Notes: a model not told the origin generated them from the letters alone. A stretch of DNA of 64,000 nucleotides from Alteribacter aurantiacus DSM 18675 (GCF_000429705.1 NZ_KE386941.1:124001-188000); one strand, 5' to 3'. Shown: positions 51,456 to 59,816, counted from the stretch's first letter. A program made the numbers and translations.

Positions 51456-51776
51456 ATGGATTTGGCTTTGGACATTATGAGTGCTTTATTTCCACTTATC
51501 TTCGTGAGTTGTATTGTCGTATTTGTCATTCTTAGGATGAATCATAAATATAAAAAAGGTACCTTGGGTAAAAAAGAATCTAAAGGGGCTCAACAACTAC
51601 TAGATAGTTCAATACCACTAGGGATGCTCATTGGTTGTATGGTTGCGATCGTTCTTAGCTTCTTTATTCCGCTTACATTACTCGATTCCATAAGCTATGG
51701 TATTGGAATAGGCTTTTTACTTGGATATGTTGCTTATGAGATTTATAGCAAAAAGGAAGAGAGTATTAACAATTAG
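51456..51776 (+). CDS. Hypothetical small membrane protein
   Basis: A 106-residue membrane protein with about three hydrophobic segments (about 6-26, 52-73, 77-96) and a basic loop between the first two (NHKYKKGTLGKKESKG). ATG 51456 has GAAAGGAG 11 bases upstream; a GTG 54 bases earlier is in frame but has no site. I do not recognise a family. It is the last gene of the accessory block and is followed by a weak terminator. Confidence 0.6.
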   Translation: MDLALDIMSALFPLIFVSCIVVFVILRMNHKYKKGTLGKKESKGAQQLLDSSIPLGMLIGCMVAIVLSFFIPLTLLDSISYGIGIGFLLGYVAYEIYSKKEESINN

Positions 51777-51810
51777 CAGTTTTCATAAACAGTAGCTTTA
51801 TGTGAGCAAA

Positions 51811-51855
51811 GTGAAAAAGCAGAACTTCCATGTGTATGAAAGCTCTGCTCTTATC
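51811..51855. terminator. Probable terminator between convergent genes
   Basis: AAGCAGA pairs with TCTGCTC across a 20-base loop, with AAAAAG before it and CTTATC after. The stem is modest. Confidence 0.45.
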
Positions 51856-51939
51856 ACTACAACCATCTGAAATCTATTAATACAAAGACGTATACATACT
51901 TTTAATCTGAGTATTTCACCTAACAAAGATACTTCTCAT

Positions 51940-52890
51940 CTATACCGTGCTTCTCTGGTGAAAAAACAATAACACTCGAGAGATCACAGCTAATATCGGA
52001 AGCTCCAATAAGGGCCCTATCACTAATGTTAAGGCAATTAACGGCTCATCAGGAAAAGCGGTCATGGCAATTGCTAAGGCAAGAGGGGAGTTCCTTGCAA
52101 GCGTAGTAAGGCTAAAACTGGCTCTATCAGGCAGTGAGAAACCCATCAGCGATCCGATTTTTTGACCAACAAAAAAGTTGATCACAAAAAACAGAAGAAG
52201 CGGAATGGAAATTTGCAAAATCAGTTCCAGGTTGTCCATCAATAGGTGCCCTTGTGATGCAAACATGGCCACAATCGCAAGGCTCAGAAACAGAATAGGG
52301 AAAGGCCCAACCTTTATTATAAAGCGCTCTCGCCTCTCTTCGTTTGATATGATTTTTTTTGTAATAATAGCTAACGCAAGGGGAACAAGTAAAACAATCC
52401 CTACACTCTCCAACAGGTAGACCGGTTCAATAACCCCTGATGTACCGCCGAAAATGAGTAGATAAACTGGGAGTAACAGGACTTGGAGAATCAAATTCAA
52501 TGGTAGGATAGCTGTTGAGAGAGCGACGTTCCCTTTGGCGATTCCTGTAAAAATTAAGTACCAATCCGTACACGGGGTGACCATGAGCATAATGAACCCG
52601 ATGTATAGTGCCGGGTGATTTCCTAAGAACACCATTGCTAAGAGCCAGGCTAGAATCGGTGCCCAAACAAAGTTCATAATGAGCGACGTGTAGGTAAACG
52701 AGATGTTTTTAAATGCTTTCTTTAAATCTTTAAAAGGAATTTGTAGAAACGTAAGATAAAGCATAGCCACCAATAAAGGAACAATCAAGGCTACTAAATG
52801 GATTCTGAACCAATCAAATTGCCCTAAGCTTATCCCAGTAATGACGGCCAAAAAAATGATAATGGTATAATATTTTTCTAATAAGCTCAT
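51940..52890 (-). CDS. BASS-family carrier, arsenite exporter (ACR3)-like
   Basis: A membrane carrier of the bile acid:sodium symporter superfamily, 316 residues with ten predicted segments. The segment LMVTPCTDWYLIFTGIAKGN carries the Cys that in ACR3 arsenite exporters lies in the fourth membrane helix (TPC). The C-terminal LARNSPLALAIAMTAFPDEP is the paired discontinuous-helix region. ATG 52890 is chosen because GGGAG lies 7 bases before it; a longer start at 52959 lacks a site. No arsR or arsC is adjacent, so arsenic resistance is only one possibility. Confidence 0.82.
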   Translation of the reverse strand: MSLLEKYYTIIIFLAVITGISLGQFDWFRIHLVALIVPLLVAMLYLTFLQIPFKDLKKAFKNISFTYTSLIMNFVWAPILAWLLAMVFLGNHPALYIGFIMLMVTPCTDWYLIFTGIAKGNVALSTAILPLNLILQVLLLPVYLLIFGGTSGVIEPVYLLESVGIVLLVPLALAIITKKIISNEERRERFIIKVGPFPILFLSLAIVAMFASQGHLLMDNLELILQISIPLLLFFVINFFVGQKIGSLMGFSLPDRASFSLTTLARNSPLALAIAMTAFPDEPLIALTLVIGPLLELPILAVISRVLLFFHQRSTV

Positions 52891-52969
52891 CGCATAACTC
52901 CCTGATCTTTTATGTATGCTGTTTTCGTACAGATTTTTGCTTTTTAATATTCTCTTCATCCCTTAGAAT

Positions 52970-53180
52970 TGTTGTTGAAGCATACGGGCCCTTCGCTTTC
53001 CGTGGCGGTGCTAGCAAGCCTCCTCGGGCAAACCTGTGCTTCTTCCTCTGCTAGCCTATGCTTCGAGGAGTCTGCGTCGAAGCAACTCGAAGCTTACTCT
53101 TGATGTAATCGCTCGTCCCTGTGGGGTCTTGCATTGCCCCCACTGCCACTGGAGTCTCGAGCCCTTCTGCTTCAACCTTT
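52970..53180. repeat. Dispersed Bacillaceae-type repeat, long copy (reverse)
   Basis: Read on the minus strand it runs from GTTGAAGCAGAAG through GAGACTCCAGTGGCAGTGGG and GCAAGACCCC to GAGGAGGCTTG, GCACCGCCACGGAAAGCGAA and TGCTTCAACA. It matches the copy at 10440-10565 at both ends, but has about 70-80 extra bases in the middle, themselves partly a duplicate (CTTCGAGTTGCTTCGACGCA, GACTCCTCGAAGC). Confidence 0.75.
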
Positions 53181-53636
53181 CTTGTATAAAAGCAACAATA
53201 CTTCCGAAAACAGCGTTTATGTAATTGTTTTATTTATTTTATCATTCCCCTTTGTCTGAAGGACTTAATGTAATATTTACTCGTATTACTAGCCTTAGTG
53301 GGTGAAGTGGAGTTTCCTAGATCATTAAGATATTTATGGTAGTTTATAAGTAATTTAGGAGAATAAAGCACATGGATCGTGTGAGAATCCATGTGTTTTT
53401 TACAATTCTTTGTATTTTTTTGGCGTTAAGTGAAGGTTTACCCTTTTTAATATGTAGGAAATCGGTTACAATTATCAGATAATACTAGATATTTCGATCT
53501 ATTCATTATTATAATAGAGGTAGCTATGCTGTTGTGAGTCGGGAAAGTTGTGTACGTAGGTGGAGCATTGTTCATCGTTGCACCTAATGAAAAAGCCAAC
53601 TCTTTTTTACAAATTTCGGAGATAAGGAAGGGTACT
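53181..53636. other. Gap before mqo with an orphan terminator
   Basis: No gene is recognised in this 456-base stretch. A terminator-like hairpin, CACATGGAT (53370-53378) with ATCCATGTG (53388-53396) and six T, stands about 480 bases past the divergent carrier gene and 235 before mqo. It would end a transcript from within the gap and so hints at a small RNA or tiny gene starting near 53250-53350. Confidence 0.5.
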
Positions 53637-55151
53637 ATGAGCAACTTACAGAAGAAAACAGATGTGATTTTAATCGGTGCCGGTGTCATGAGTGCCACTT
53701 TAGGAGCGTTATTAAAAGAGCTAAAACCTGAGTGGGAAATCAAAGTATTTGAGAAACTGGCCAAAGCAGGAGAAGAAAGCTCAAACGAGTGGAACAATGC
53801 AGGAACGGGGCACGCTGCCTTGTGCGAGCTTAATTATACGTCCGAGAGACCTGATGGATCGATCGACATTTCAAAAGCGGTAAAAGTAAATGAACAATTC
53901 CAGCTATCAAGACAATTTTGGTCTTACCTTGTAAACTGTGGTTTGATTAGTAGACCGCAAGACTTTATCATGCCTATCCCTCACATGAGTCTCGTGCAAG
54001 GGGAGAAAAACGTTGATTATTTACGAAGACGTTTGGAAGCGCTATCAGATAATCCGCTGTTTGAAGGAATGGAGTTTTCCGATAATCCGGATAAGCTAAA
54101 AGAGTGGATCCCCCTTGTCATGGAGGGGCGGACCTCTAATGAGCCTATCGCCGCAACCAAAATTGATTCCGGTACGGATGTGAATTTTGGTGCATTAACA
54201 TGTACGTTGTTTGATCACTTGCAAAATGAAGGGGTAGAGATCAATTACGAACATAGTGTTGAGAACCTGAAGCGCACAGAGGACGGCTCTTGGGAAGTGA
54301 AAGTCCTTGATATGAAAAACGGGAACATGGAACACCATACAGCCAAGTTCCTCTTCATTGGGGCAGGCGGAGGCAGCCTTCCGTTACTTCAAAAAACCGG
54401 TATTCCTGAATCGAAGCAAATCGGTGGCTTCCCTGTAAGTGGGCTGTTCATGGTTTGTAAAAATCCAGAAGTTATAGCCAAGCACAATGGGAAAGTATAT
54501 GGAAAAGCCAAATCTGGAGCCCCTCCAATGTCGGTTCCTCACCTTGATACGAGATATATCGGTGGCGAAAAAGCCTTATTATTCGGACCTTTCGCAGGCT
54601 TTTCACCAAAATTCCTAAAAGAAGGCTCTAACTTAGATCTCATCAGTACCGTAAAACCGAATAACGTTCTGACTATGCTTGCAGCAGGTGTAAAAGAAAT
54701 GTCACTTACAAAGTATTTGATTCAGCAAGTGATGTTGTCACATGATAAGCGTATGGACGAGCTAAGGGAGTTTATCCCGAACGCGAAAAATGAAGATTGG
54801 GAAATCGTTACTGCAGGTCAGAGAGTGCAGGTAATTAAAGATACAGAAGCAGGCGGAAAAGGGACGCTTCAATTTGGTACGGAAGTCGTAAGTGCTGCGG
54901 ACGGATCGGTTGCTGCATTGCTTGGAGCTTCCCCGGGAGCATCCACCGCTGTACACGTTATGCTTGAAGTGATGGAGCGCTGCTTCCCTGAGCATATGTC
55001 AGAGTGGGAGCCTAAAATTAAGCAAATGATCCCATCCTATGGCGTTTCCTTATCGGAAAACCGTGAGATGTTCCTTGAGCTACAGGCTTCAACAGCAGAG
55101 ACACTAGGATTATCTCAGATGGAGAAAGAAAGAGCGCTTGTGTTAAATTAA
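53637..55151 (+). CDS. mqo: Malate:quinone oxidoreductase
   Basis: FAD enzyme on the inner face of the membrane that oxidises malate to oxaloacetate and reduces quinone, bypassing NAD-dependent malate dehydrogenase. The 504-residue length is typical. The FAD-binding motif VILIGAGVMSATLG is at residues 10-23, followed by the family segments EWNNAGTGHAALCELNYT and FLFIGAGGGSLPLLQ; GASPGASTAVHVMLEVM is near the end. ATG 53637 has GGAAGGG upstream; a longer in-frame start at 53550 has no site. Monocistronic with its own terminator. Confidence 0.96.
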   Translation: MSNLQKKTDVILIGAGVMSATLGALLKELKPEWEIKVFEKLAKAGEESSNEWNNAGTGHAALCELNYTSERPDGSIDISKAVKVNEQFQLSRQFWSYLVNCGLISRPQDFIMPIPHMSLVQGEKNVDYLRRRLEALSDNPLFEGMEFSDNPDKLKEWIPLVMEGRTSNEPIAATKIDSGTDVNFGALTCTLFDHLQNEGVEINYEHSVENLKRTEDGSWEVKVLDMKNGNMEHHTAKFLFIGAGGGSLPLLQKTGIPESKQIGGFPVSGLFMVCKNPEVIAKHNGKVYGKAKSGAPPMSVPHLDTRYIGGEKALLFGPFAGFSPKFLKEGSNLDLISTVKPNNVLTMLAAGVKEMSLTKYLIQQVMLSHDKRMDELREFIPNAKNEDWEIVTAGQRVQVIKDTEAGGKGTLQFGTEVVSAADGSVAALLGASPGASTAVHVMLEVMERCFPEHMSEWEPKIKQMIPSYGVSLSENREMFLELQASTAETLGLSQMEKERALVLN

Positions 55152-55153
55152 TG

Positions 55154-55197
55154 ACCAAAAGGACCTCCGATCTCTTGATCAATTGGAGGTCTTTTCG
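55154..55197 (+). terminator. Terminator of mqo
   Basis: AAAAGGACCTCC pairs with GGAGGTCTTTT around a 16-base loop that itself holds GATC repeats. Confidence 0.75.
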
Positions 55198-55265
55198 TTT
55201 GTAAGGGCAAGTGCACCAACCATTGTCTAAATAGATATGCTTACATTATTGAGGAGGAGATTCGT

Positions 55266-55964
55266 ATGAAAACAGAACGTCGACCTTTACCCACCCTGTC
55301 CATGTACCGCATCACAGCCAGGTTGTTCACCCATGTGGAAGCCTCTGTTAGCAACTCCTTTGAAGAGGAAGGAATTAGGCTTGTTCAAAGAGGAGTGACT
55401 AGGTTTGGCTATGACCTTGCACAAAATATAGCTGTGAGAGCCTCAGAAGAAGGAGAAGCACATGTATTAAGCGACTACATACCAAAAGAGGTTGAAAAGA
55501 AAAAACTCGATCTTAATGAAGCGACCGTATACAGTCAGATGGCGAAATTGTTTGGACAGGTAGCGAAAGTAGTGGTCGACCATTACGGAGAAGAAGGAAA
55601 AGACGTGGTCCGCGAGGGGGTTAGAACCTTCGGTGAATCAAGAGGGAAAGGCATTCGAGAAAGAGCTGCCCACCTTGGGCTAGACAATACGATTGAGAAT
55701 TATTTATCCAACTATGACATGGCTCGTAGCGAGCTGTTTGAAATGGAAACCATTCATAAACCGGAAGTCATTGAACAAACCTTTACCGTATGTCCATTTG
55801 GTCAACAATGGGCAGACGACGATATGGCTGAATACGGTATTTTGTACTGTGAGATGATCGACCCGTCCATTGCTAAAGGGTATAACAATGACTTTGACGT
55901 CGATCATGACAGATATGTGTTGAAAGACGGGGTGTGCGAATTTAAGTTTAAGTTGAAAAAGTAA
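55266..55964 (+). CDS. ATC hydrolase-like protein (L-2-amino-thiazoline-4-carboxylate hydrolase family)
   Basis: A 232-residue cytoplasmic protein. The C-terminal part has the family pattern CPFGQQWADDDMAEYGILYC, then EMIDPSIAKGYN and GVCEFKFK, with two or three conserved cysteines. ATC hydrolases open aminothiazoline rings to give N-carbamoyl cysteine in Pseudomonas; the substrate here is unknown. The N-terminal half seems to contain an internal duplication: EEEGIRLVQRGVTRFGYDLA and EEGKDVVREGVRTFGESRGK are about 90 residues apart. The ribosome site GGAGGAGA precedes ATG 55266. The AraC/GyrI regulator next to it could control it. Confidence 0.82.
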   Translation: MKTERRPLPTLSMYRITARLFTHVEASVSNSFEEEGIRLVQRGVTRFGYDLAQNIAVRASEEGEAHVLSDYIPKEVEKKKLDLNEATVYSQMAKLFGQVAKVVVDHYGEEGKDVVREGVRTFGESRGKGIRERAAHLGLDNTIENYLSNYDMARSELFEMETIHKPEVIEQTFTVCPFGQQWADDDMAEYGILYCEMIDPSIAKGYNNDFDVDHDRYVLKDGVCEFKFKLKK

Positions 55965-56076
55965 GTGACATACGTAATAGCCAGAGTTAATGTCTTCTTC
56001 TACCAGTCCCTAATGAATATAAAATGACAGGATTATAGATTTACAAAGAGCTATGATAAAGCCAGGAGGTGATTGT

Positions 56077-56928
56077 ATGACGTTAGTCGAGTCATTAAAA
56101 AGAACGATCGACATCATTGAAGAGTCATTGCCGAAAAGCGTCTCCATTGAAGAAGCTGCCCAGGTCGCTCACATGTCGCCAGCACATTTGCAAAAAGCGT
56201 TTACTGTGTTAACTGGGATGACTGTGGGAGAGTACGCGCGCAAACGAAGGCTCACACTTGCAGCTGAGGAGCTCACAAGAGGTGAGACAAAGATCATTGA
56301 TATTGCATTAACGTACGGGTATGAAACACCTGAATCATTTGCAAAAGCGTTTCGAAAGCAACATGGAATGACGCCGAAAGAAGCAAGGATACCAGGAGCT
56401 CGTCTATCGTGTTACAACCGCCTGCTCATTCATGTAACGTTGAAAGGGGAAAAGGCCATGAGGTATCGAATTGAAGAACGAGAAGAGTTTCAAGCAATCG
56501 GGATTCACAGACGGATGACGATGGTTAATAACGAACAATCGAGAGAAATCCCGAAGCTGTGGGGAGAAGTAAACGAGAACGGAACATCAGAGAAGCTTTT
56601 CAATTTAAACAACGGGAATATTAAAGGCTTGCTCGGTCTATGCATAGATAACGGAGATCAAACGTTGGACTATTGGGTAGCTACAGATTATATAGGTTCA
56701 GTACCGGACGGGTTTTATTCCATTACCGTTCCTTCATCAAAGTGGGCTGTATTCGAAGTTGTCGGAGCTATGCCTCATGCTATGCAACAAGCATGGGAAC
56801 AGATCTTTTCGGAGTGGTTTCCTTCCAGTCATTACGAGCAGGCTGGAACAATAGATTTTGAGTTGTATAAAGAAGGTGACCCGATGAGTGAAGATTATTA
56901 CTCGGAGGTATGGATACCGGTGAATTAG
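56077..56928 (+). CDS. AraC-family regulator with GyrI-like domain
   Basis: A 283-residue regulator. The AraC helix-turn-helix pair comes first (about 10-105; VSIEEAAQVAHMSPAHLQKA and IIDIALTYGYETPESFAKAF). A GyrI-like ligand-binding domain follows (about 128-283; YRIEEREEFQAIGI to DYYSEVWIPV), as in Rob/SoxS-like or BmrR-like drug sensors. ATG 56077 follows a perfect AGGAGGTGAT; the upstream in-frame ATG is rejected. It may respond to a hydrophobic cation or drug. Its target genes are not obvious; the ATC-hydrolase-like gene lies upstream on the same strand. Confidence 0.92.
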   Translation: MTLVESLKRTIDIIEESLPKSVSIEEAAQVAHMSPAHLQKAFTVLTGMTVGEYARKRRLTLAAEELTRGETKIIDIALTYGYETPESFAKAFRKQHGMTPKEARIPGARLSCYNRLLIHVTLKGEKAMRYRIEEREEFQAIGIHRRMTMVNNEQSREIPKLWGEVNENGTSEKLFNLNNGNIKGLLGLCIDNGDQTLDYWVATDYIGSVPDGFYSITVPSSKWAVFEVVGAMPHAMQQAWEQIFSEWFPSSHYEQAGTIDFELYKEGDPMSEDYYSEVWIPVN

Positions 56929-57040
56929 CGAAAAGAGAATAAGTGGATCAAACTACAAATAACTGGAGCGAAAGGAATATAAGTGGATCAAACTACAAAT
57001 ATCTGGAGCAAAAAGAAAATAAGTGGATCATCCGAAACTC
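56928..57040. repeat. 40-base repeats made of two ~20-base half phrases (family IV)
   Basis: AAGTGGATCA recurs at 56941, 56981 and 57021, exactly 40 apart. Each unit has two similar halves, AATAAGTGGATCAAACTAC and AATAACTGGAGCGAAAGG, so the basic step is again about 20. It begins at the stop of the AraC gene. Confidence 0.8.
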
Positions 57041-57107
57041 GAAACATCCACACAAAGCATTCAGCTACCGCTTCTCCTATGGCTGGAGTGGCATGATTAA
57101 CGAAAAA

Positions 57108-57137
57108 TAGGTTCCGGTTGGATACGGAGCCTTTTTG
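57108..57137 (+). terminator. Terminator after the AraC gene
   Basis: AGGTTCCG pairs with CGGAGCCT around GTTGGATA (one mismatch) and TTTTT follows. It lies 180 bases after the gene, beyond the family IV repeats. Confidence 0.6.
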
Positions 57138-57157
57138 TGGTGGGGAAGTTCGGGCGG

Positions 57158-57300
57158 TAGGCGGTATTTGTAGCTAAACCGGAAATAAGTAGCGGGTAGC
57201 CGTGAATCGTAAGCGGCTTCCCGTAAATGGAGACGCTCAACCCGTTAATTCCCTATGTGAAGACGTTAATCCACCATCAGAACCCGTGAATCCCCTATGA
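57158..57300. repeat. Array of exact 21-base CCG-type phrases (family II)
   Basis: Anchored on the G of CCG, phrases fall at 57181, 57202, 57223, 57244, 57265 and 57286, all exactly 21 apart, with the core MCCGTKAAT. Same family as 1-236 and 22636-22940. It precedes the cupin gene. Confidence 0.85.
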
Positions 57301-57391
57301 AACTCTCCCTTCCGACTCCCACTTCACTTCAAAAAACAAGGGACAACGAACCTCAAATCTACCCCGAGCATACGGTATAAGGAGAATGCCT

Positions 57392-58228
57392 ATGAAAGGA
57401 ATGACTCCTATGTATTCGTATCCCTTTTTCTACAGAAATACATCTAATGAGACCATTGAAGCCGTTCAAGAAGGCTTGAACAAAGAAGCGACGGCGGTGG
57501 ATTTGTTTAGTCGCTTGGTACATGAAGCCCCAAACACCGATCACCAGCAAGAAATCCTACAAGCACTTCAGAACAGATTCATGCATTTTAACCAATTTGC
57601 CACCCTTTACTACTCCATGACGGGTGTTCAGCCTGTCTATCAATTGGAGGAGGTCCGTTACCACGATTATCAAGACGGTTTGCAAAAGGTCACCCAGTTG
57701 GGGACTCGTTCATCGAAGCAATATCAATCTCATGCTCAAAGCACCCCTTATCCCCTCGTACAACAAGCATTCTTACAAGCTGCAATAGGGGAAGGATCGC
57801 TCCGTTCCTTGTATCGTAATGATATTCAAGACTATGGTTCAAACCCTTACGTAGTAGATATTGAGGAAGTAACTACACAAAATGACACCTTTCGTACAGC
57901 GTTGTGGACAGGAACGCACTTGCAGCTTACGTTAATGAGCATCGATGTAGGGGATGACATTGGACTTGAGGTACATCCGGACGATGATCAATTCCTTCGC
58001 ATTGAAGAGGGGCAGGCGTTGGTTCAAATGGGGGACAGTGAAGATAATCTTACGTTCCAACAAGAAGCCTACGCAGACTACGCTATTTTTGTGCCGGCGG
58101 GAACGTATCATAACGTGATTAATACGGGTACTGAGCCACTCAAAATTTACTCGATCTATGCCCCTCCTCATCACCCATTTGGCACGGTTCATCAAACGAA
58201 GCAAGATGCCATTGATGCAGAAGGATAA
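57392..58228 (+). CDS. Ferritin-like/cupin fusion protein
   Basis: A 278-residue protein with two parts. The N-terminal helical part (about 8-130) looks like a four-helix, ferritin-like bundle: EAVQEGLNKEATAVDLFSRL, then LQNRFMHFNQFATLYYSMTG and YPLVQQAFLQAAIGEGSLRS. The C-terminal part is a cupin barrel (about 170-265) with the motif GLEVHPDDDQFLRIEEGQA and PAGTYHNVINTG, giving at least two His metal ligands. ATG 57392 is preferred, with AAGGAGA six bases upstream; the ATG at 57386 abuts the site. I do not know the function; a spore-related oxidoreductase or metal protein is possible. Confidence 0.78.
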   Translation: MKGMTPMYSYPFFYRNTSNETIEAVQEGLNKEATAVDLFSRLVHEAPNTDHQQEILQALQNRFMHFNQFATLYYSMTGVQPVYQLEEVRYHDYQDGLQKVTQLGTRSSKQYQSHAQSTPYPLVQQAFLQAAIGEGSLRSLYRNDIQDYGSNPYVVDIEEVTTQNDTFRTALWTGTHLQLTLMSIDVGDDIGLEVHPDDDQFLRIEEGQALVQMGDSEDNLTFQQEAYADYAIFVPAGTYHNVINTGTEPLKIYSIYAPPHHPFGTVHQTKQDAIDAEG

Positions 58229-58249
58229 AACGAATTTCATTGAAATACA

Positions 58250-58287
58250 AAAAAGCATGAGCTTCGTTAACGAGGTTCATGCTTTTT
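58250..58287 (+). terminator. Terminator of the cupin gene
   Basis: AAAAAGCATGA pairs with TCATGCTTTTT around a loop with its own CGTTAACG palindrome. Confidence 0.8.
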
Positions 58288-58361
58288 GTTTGCAGGAATG
58301 TGTGATGGATAGGAGAGTGAGTTTAGCTGTATATAAAGAGTATGTAGTAGTGGGTACGTTT

Positions 58362-58526
58362 CTAAAAAGGGGAACCATTATTTTTTCTATCAAGCAAGAC
58401 AGCTGTCAAAACTTGAATATCATCATCGATTAGTCCCTTTAATGTAAAGTCATCACTATTATTAAGTTCTCTTTTCATCTTTTTAAGTTCATATATAAGA
58501 ATTTGCCGCTCTTCATCAGAAAGCAA
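58362..58526 (-). CDS. Hypothetical small acidic protein
   Basis: A 54-residue frame beginning LLSDEERQILIYELKKMKRE and ending LTAVLLDRKNNGSPF. It is amphipathic and largely helical, with a TTG start preceded by GGGGTG five bases upstream. No family is recognised. No terminator is evident downstream. It could be real, because the composition is protein-like and the surrounding 460 bases have no other gene, but the evidence is thin. Confidence 0.4.
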   Translation of the reverse strand: MLSDEERQILIYELKKMKRELNNSDDFTLKGLIDDDIQVLTAVLLDRKNNGSPF

Positions 58527-58748
58527 ATTAACACCCCATTTATTCCCTAAGTCTATTTAAATGTACCTTACCATAATCATACAGAAAAAGAGAGTGAAAT
58601 GCGAAGATTAAGAAATGATTGTTTGAAAGATAGTAATATAAAGTTAAAAAAATGTTTTAAAAAGAACATACATCGCTTTATAGAGAAGGTTTATCTCCAA
58701 TTTAGTAAGGGCACAGAATGATATGAAATAGTCATAGGGGGAGTCTAC

Positions 58749-59099
58749 ATGTTAAAGACAATCATCGGATACGCATTGGTAGGACTGGGGATTACGCTCC
58801 TGTTAGGTATCATTACCGTGCTCGTATTTAGTTGGCGTGTGTTTCTGTTATCTACTGTGATCATAAGTGTACTAGCTTTTATTCCATTGGCATATGCCGT
58901 ACTTACAAGCAAAGGGGCCCCTAAACCAACGATATACGGAACATCGGCTCCGAAGCGACACACTACCATTGGAGTGGATGAAGGAAAAAAGACCAGCAAA
59001 ACAGTAAGCAAGTGGGCCATTCGTTCAGCTGCAGTTGGCGCAGCCATGTTTGTCTCTTTTTTTATTCTGACCATACTCACACTAGAAGGGATTCTCTAA
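58749..59099 (+). CDS. Hypothetical membrane protein
   Basis: A 116-residue membrane protein with two adjoining N-terminal hydrophobic segments (about 4-28 and 32-53), a polar basic loop (about 54-88; KGAPKPTIYGTSAPKRHTT) and a C-terminal segment (about 90-113). The ribosome site AGGGGGAG precedes ATG 58749. No family recognised. It stands before an interrupted gene and might form an operon with it. Confidence 0.68.
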   Translation: MLKTIIGYALVGLGITLLLGIITVLVFSWRVFLLSTVIISVLAFIPLAYAVLTSKGAPKPTIYGTSAPKRHTTIGVDEGKKTSKTVSKWAIRSAAVGAAMFVSFFILTILTLEGIL

Positions 59100-59157
59100 T
59101 TTCACTATTATCATAAAGGGGATAATCTGGTAAACTCTTCAACTGAGGAGGGGGATC

Positions 59158-59790
59158 ATGAACGTCATTAGTTTTCTAATTTCAGGGTGGGTGCTTATAG
59201 GGAGCACCGTAGTCGTCGACTTTATCGTTGATTGAACAAACAAAGAAGATTTACGGTCGTCAATAAAAATTACAGTAGAAAACGAAAAAGCGGATAAAGT
59301 GGTTGAGGAGCTGCCAAACGTTTTTGAGCAATACTCATCATACGAATGGGAACGTCGTGAAAGTGACGACAAAACAACAATTGCATTAGATAATCGTGTG
59401 AGTGACACGAGCATGAGTAACGTGTTTGCTCGTTATGGAGGTCATGATTCGAATTTCTATAGCCGAACCAAATCACTTCCATTTTATTATTCTAAAATAG
59501 TTGAAAATAGAGCATACATAGCCGAGGACCTAACAGCTCTTTTACAGAGTGATGGGCTGGATGTGAAAAGTCGGTTTATCCTGCATTCGCCGGATTTAAA
59601 AGAATCAAATGCACAGCAAATGATGGAAGACGGGGACGTTCACATTTGGACTTCCAGTACAAACGAATTGGACATCGTATACACGTTATCAGAAAACAAA
59701 GTCTACATTCCCCTAACAGGTGCATTCCTTTTACTAACAGCAGGTACGTTTGCATACATAAGTCGAAAAAGAGTGAGGCCGGCTGAGTAA
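59158..59790 (+). pseudogene. Membrane-anchored protein gene interrupted by an in-frame TGA
   Basis: ATG 59158 follows the excellent ribosome site GAGGAGGGGG. The frame reads MNVISFLISGWVLIGSTVVV then DFIVD and meets TGA at 59233-59235. The same frame then continues without a break for 184 more codons to the stop at 59788. The whole would be a 210-residue protein with an N-terminal signal anchor, a polar domain (SSIKITVENEKADKVVEELP at about 33-52) and a C-terminal membrane segment (about 179-199) followed by the basic tail SRKRVRPAE. One base change, TGG to TGA, or a sequencing error explains it. A later start at 59299 would lack a ribosome site. Confidence 0.75.
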
Positions 59791-59816
59791 AACAGGTTGG
59801 TAGCCGGTCCTAACGG

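Noticed and set aside
53036..53224. A 62-codon plus-strand frame
   Set aside because: Lies in the long dispersed repeat; no ribosome site and no similarity to the frame in the other copy.
58158..58433. A 91-codon plus-strand frame overlapping the cupin gene end
   Set aside because: It overlaps the cupin gene and its terminator and has no ribosome site.
59299..59790. An independent 163-residue gene starting at GTG 59299
   Set aside because: It is in frame with the upstream signal-anchor segment and strong ribosome site, and has no ribosome site of its own; the interrupted-gene reading fits better.
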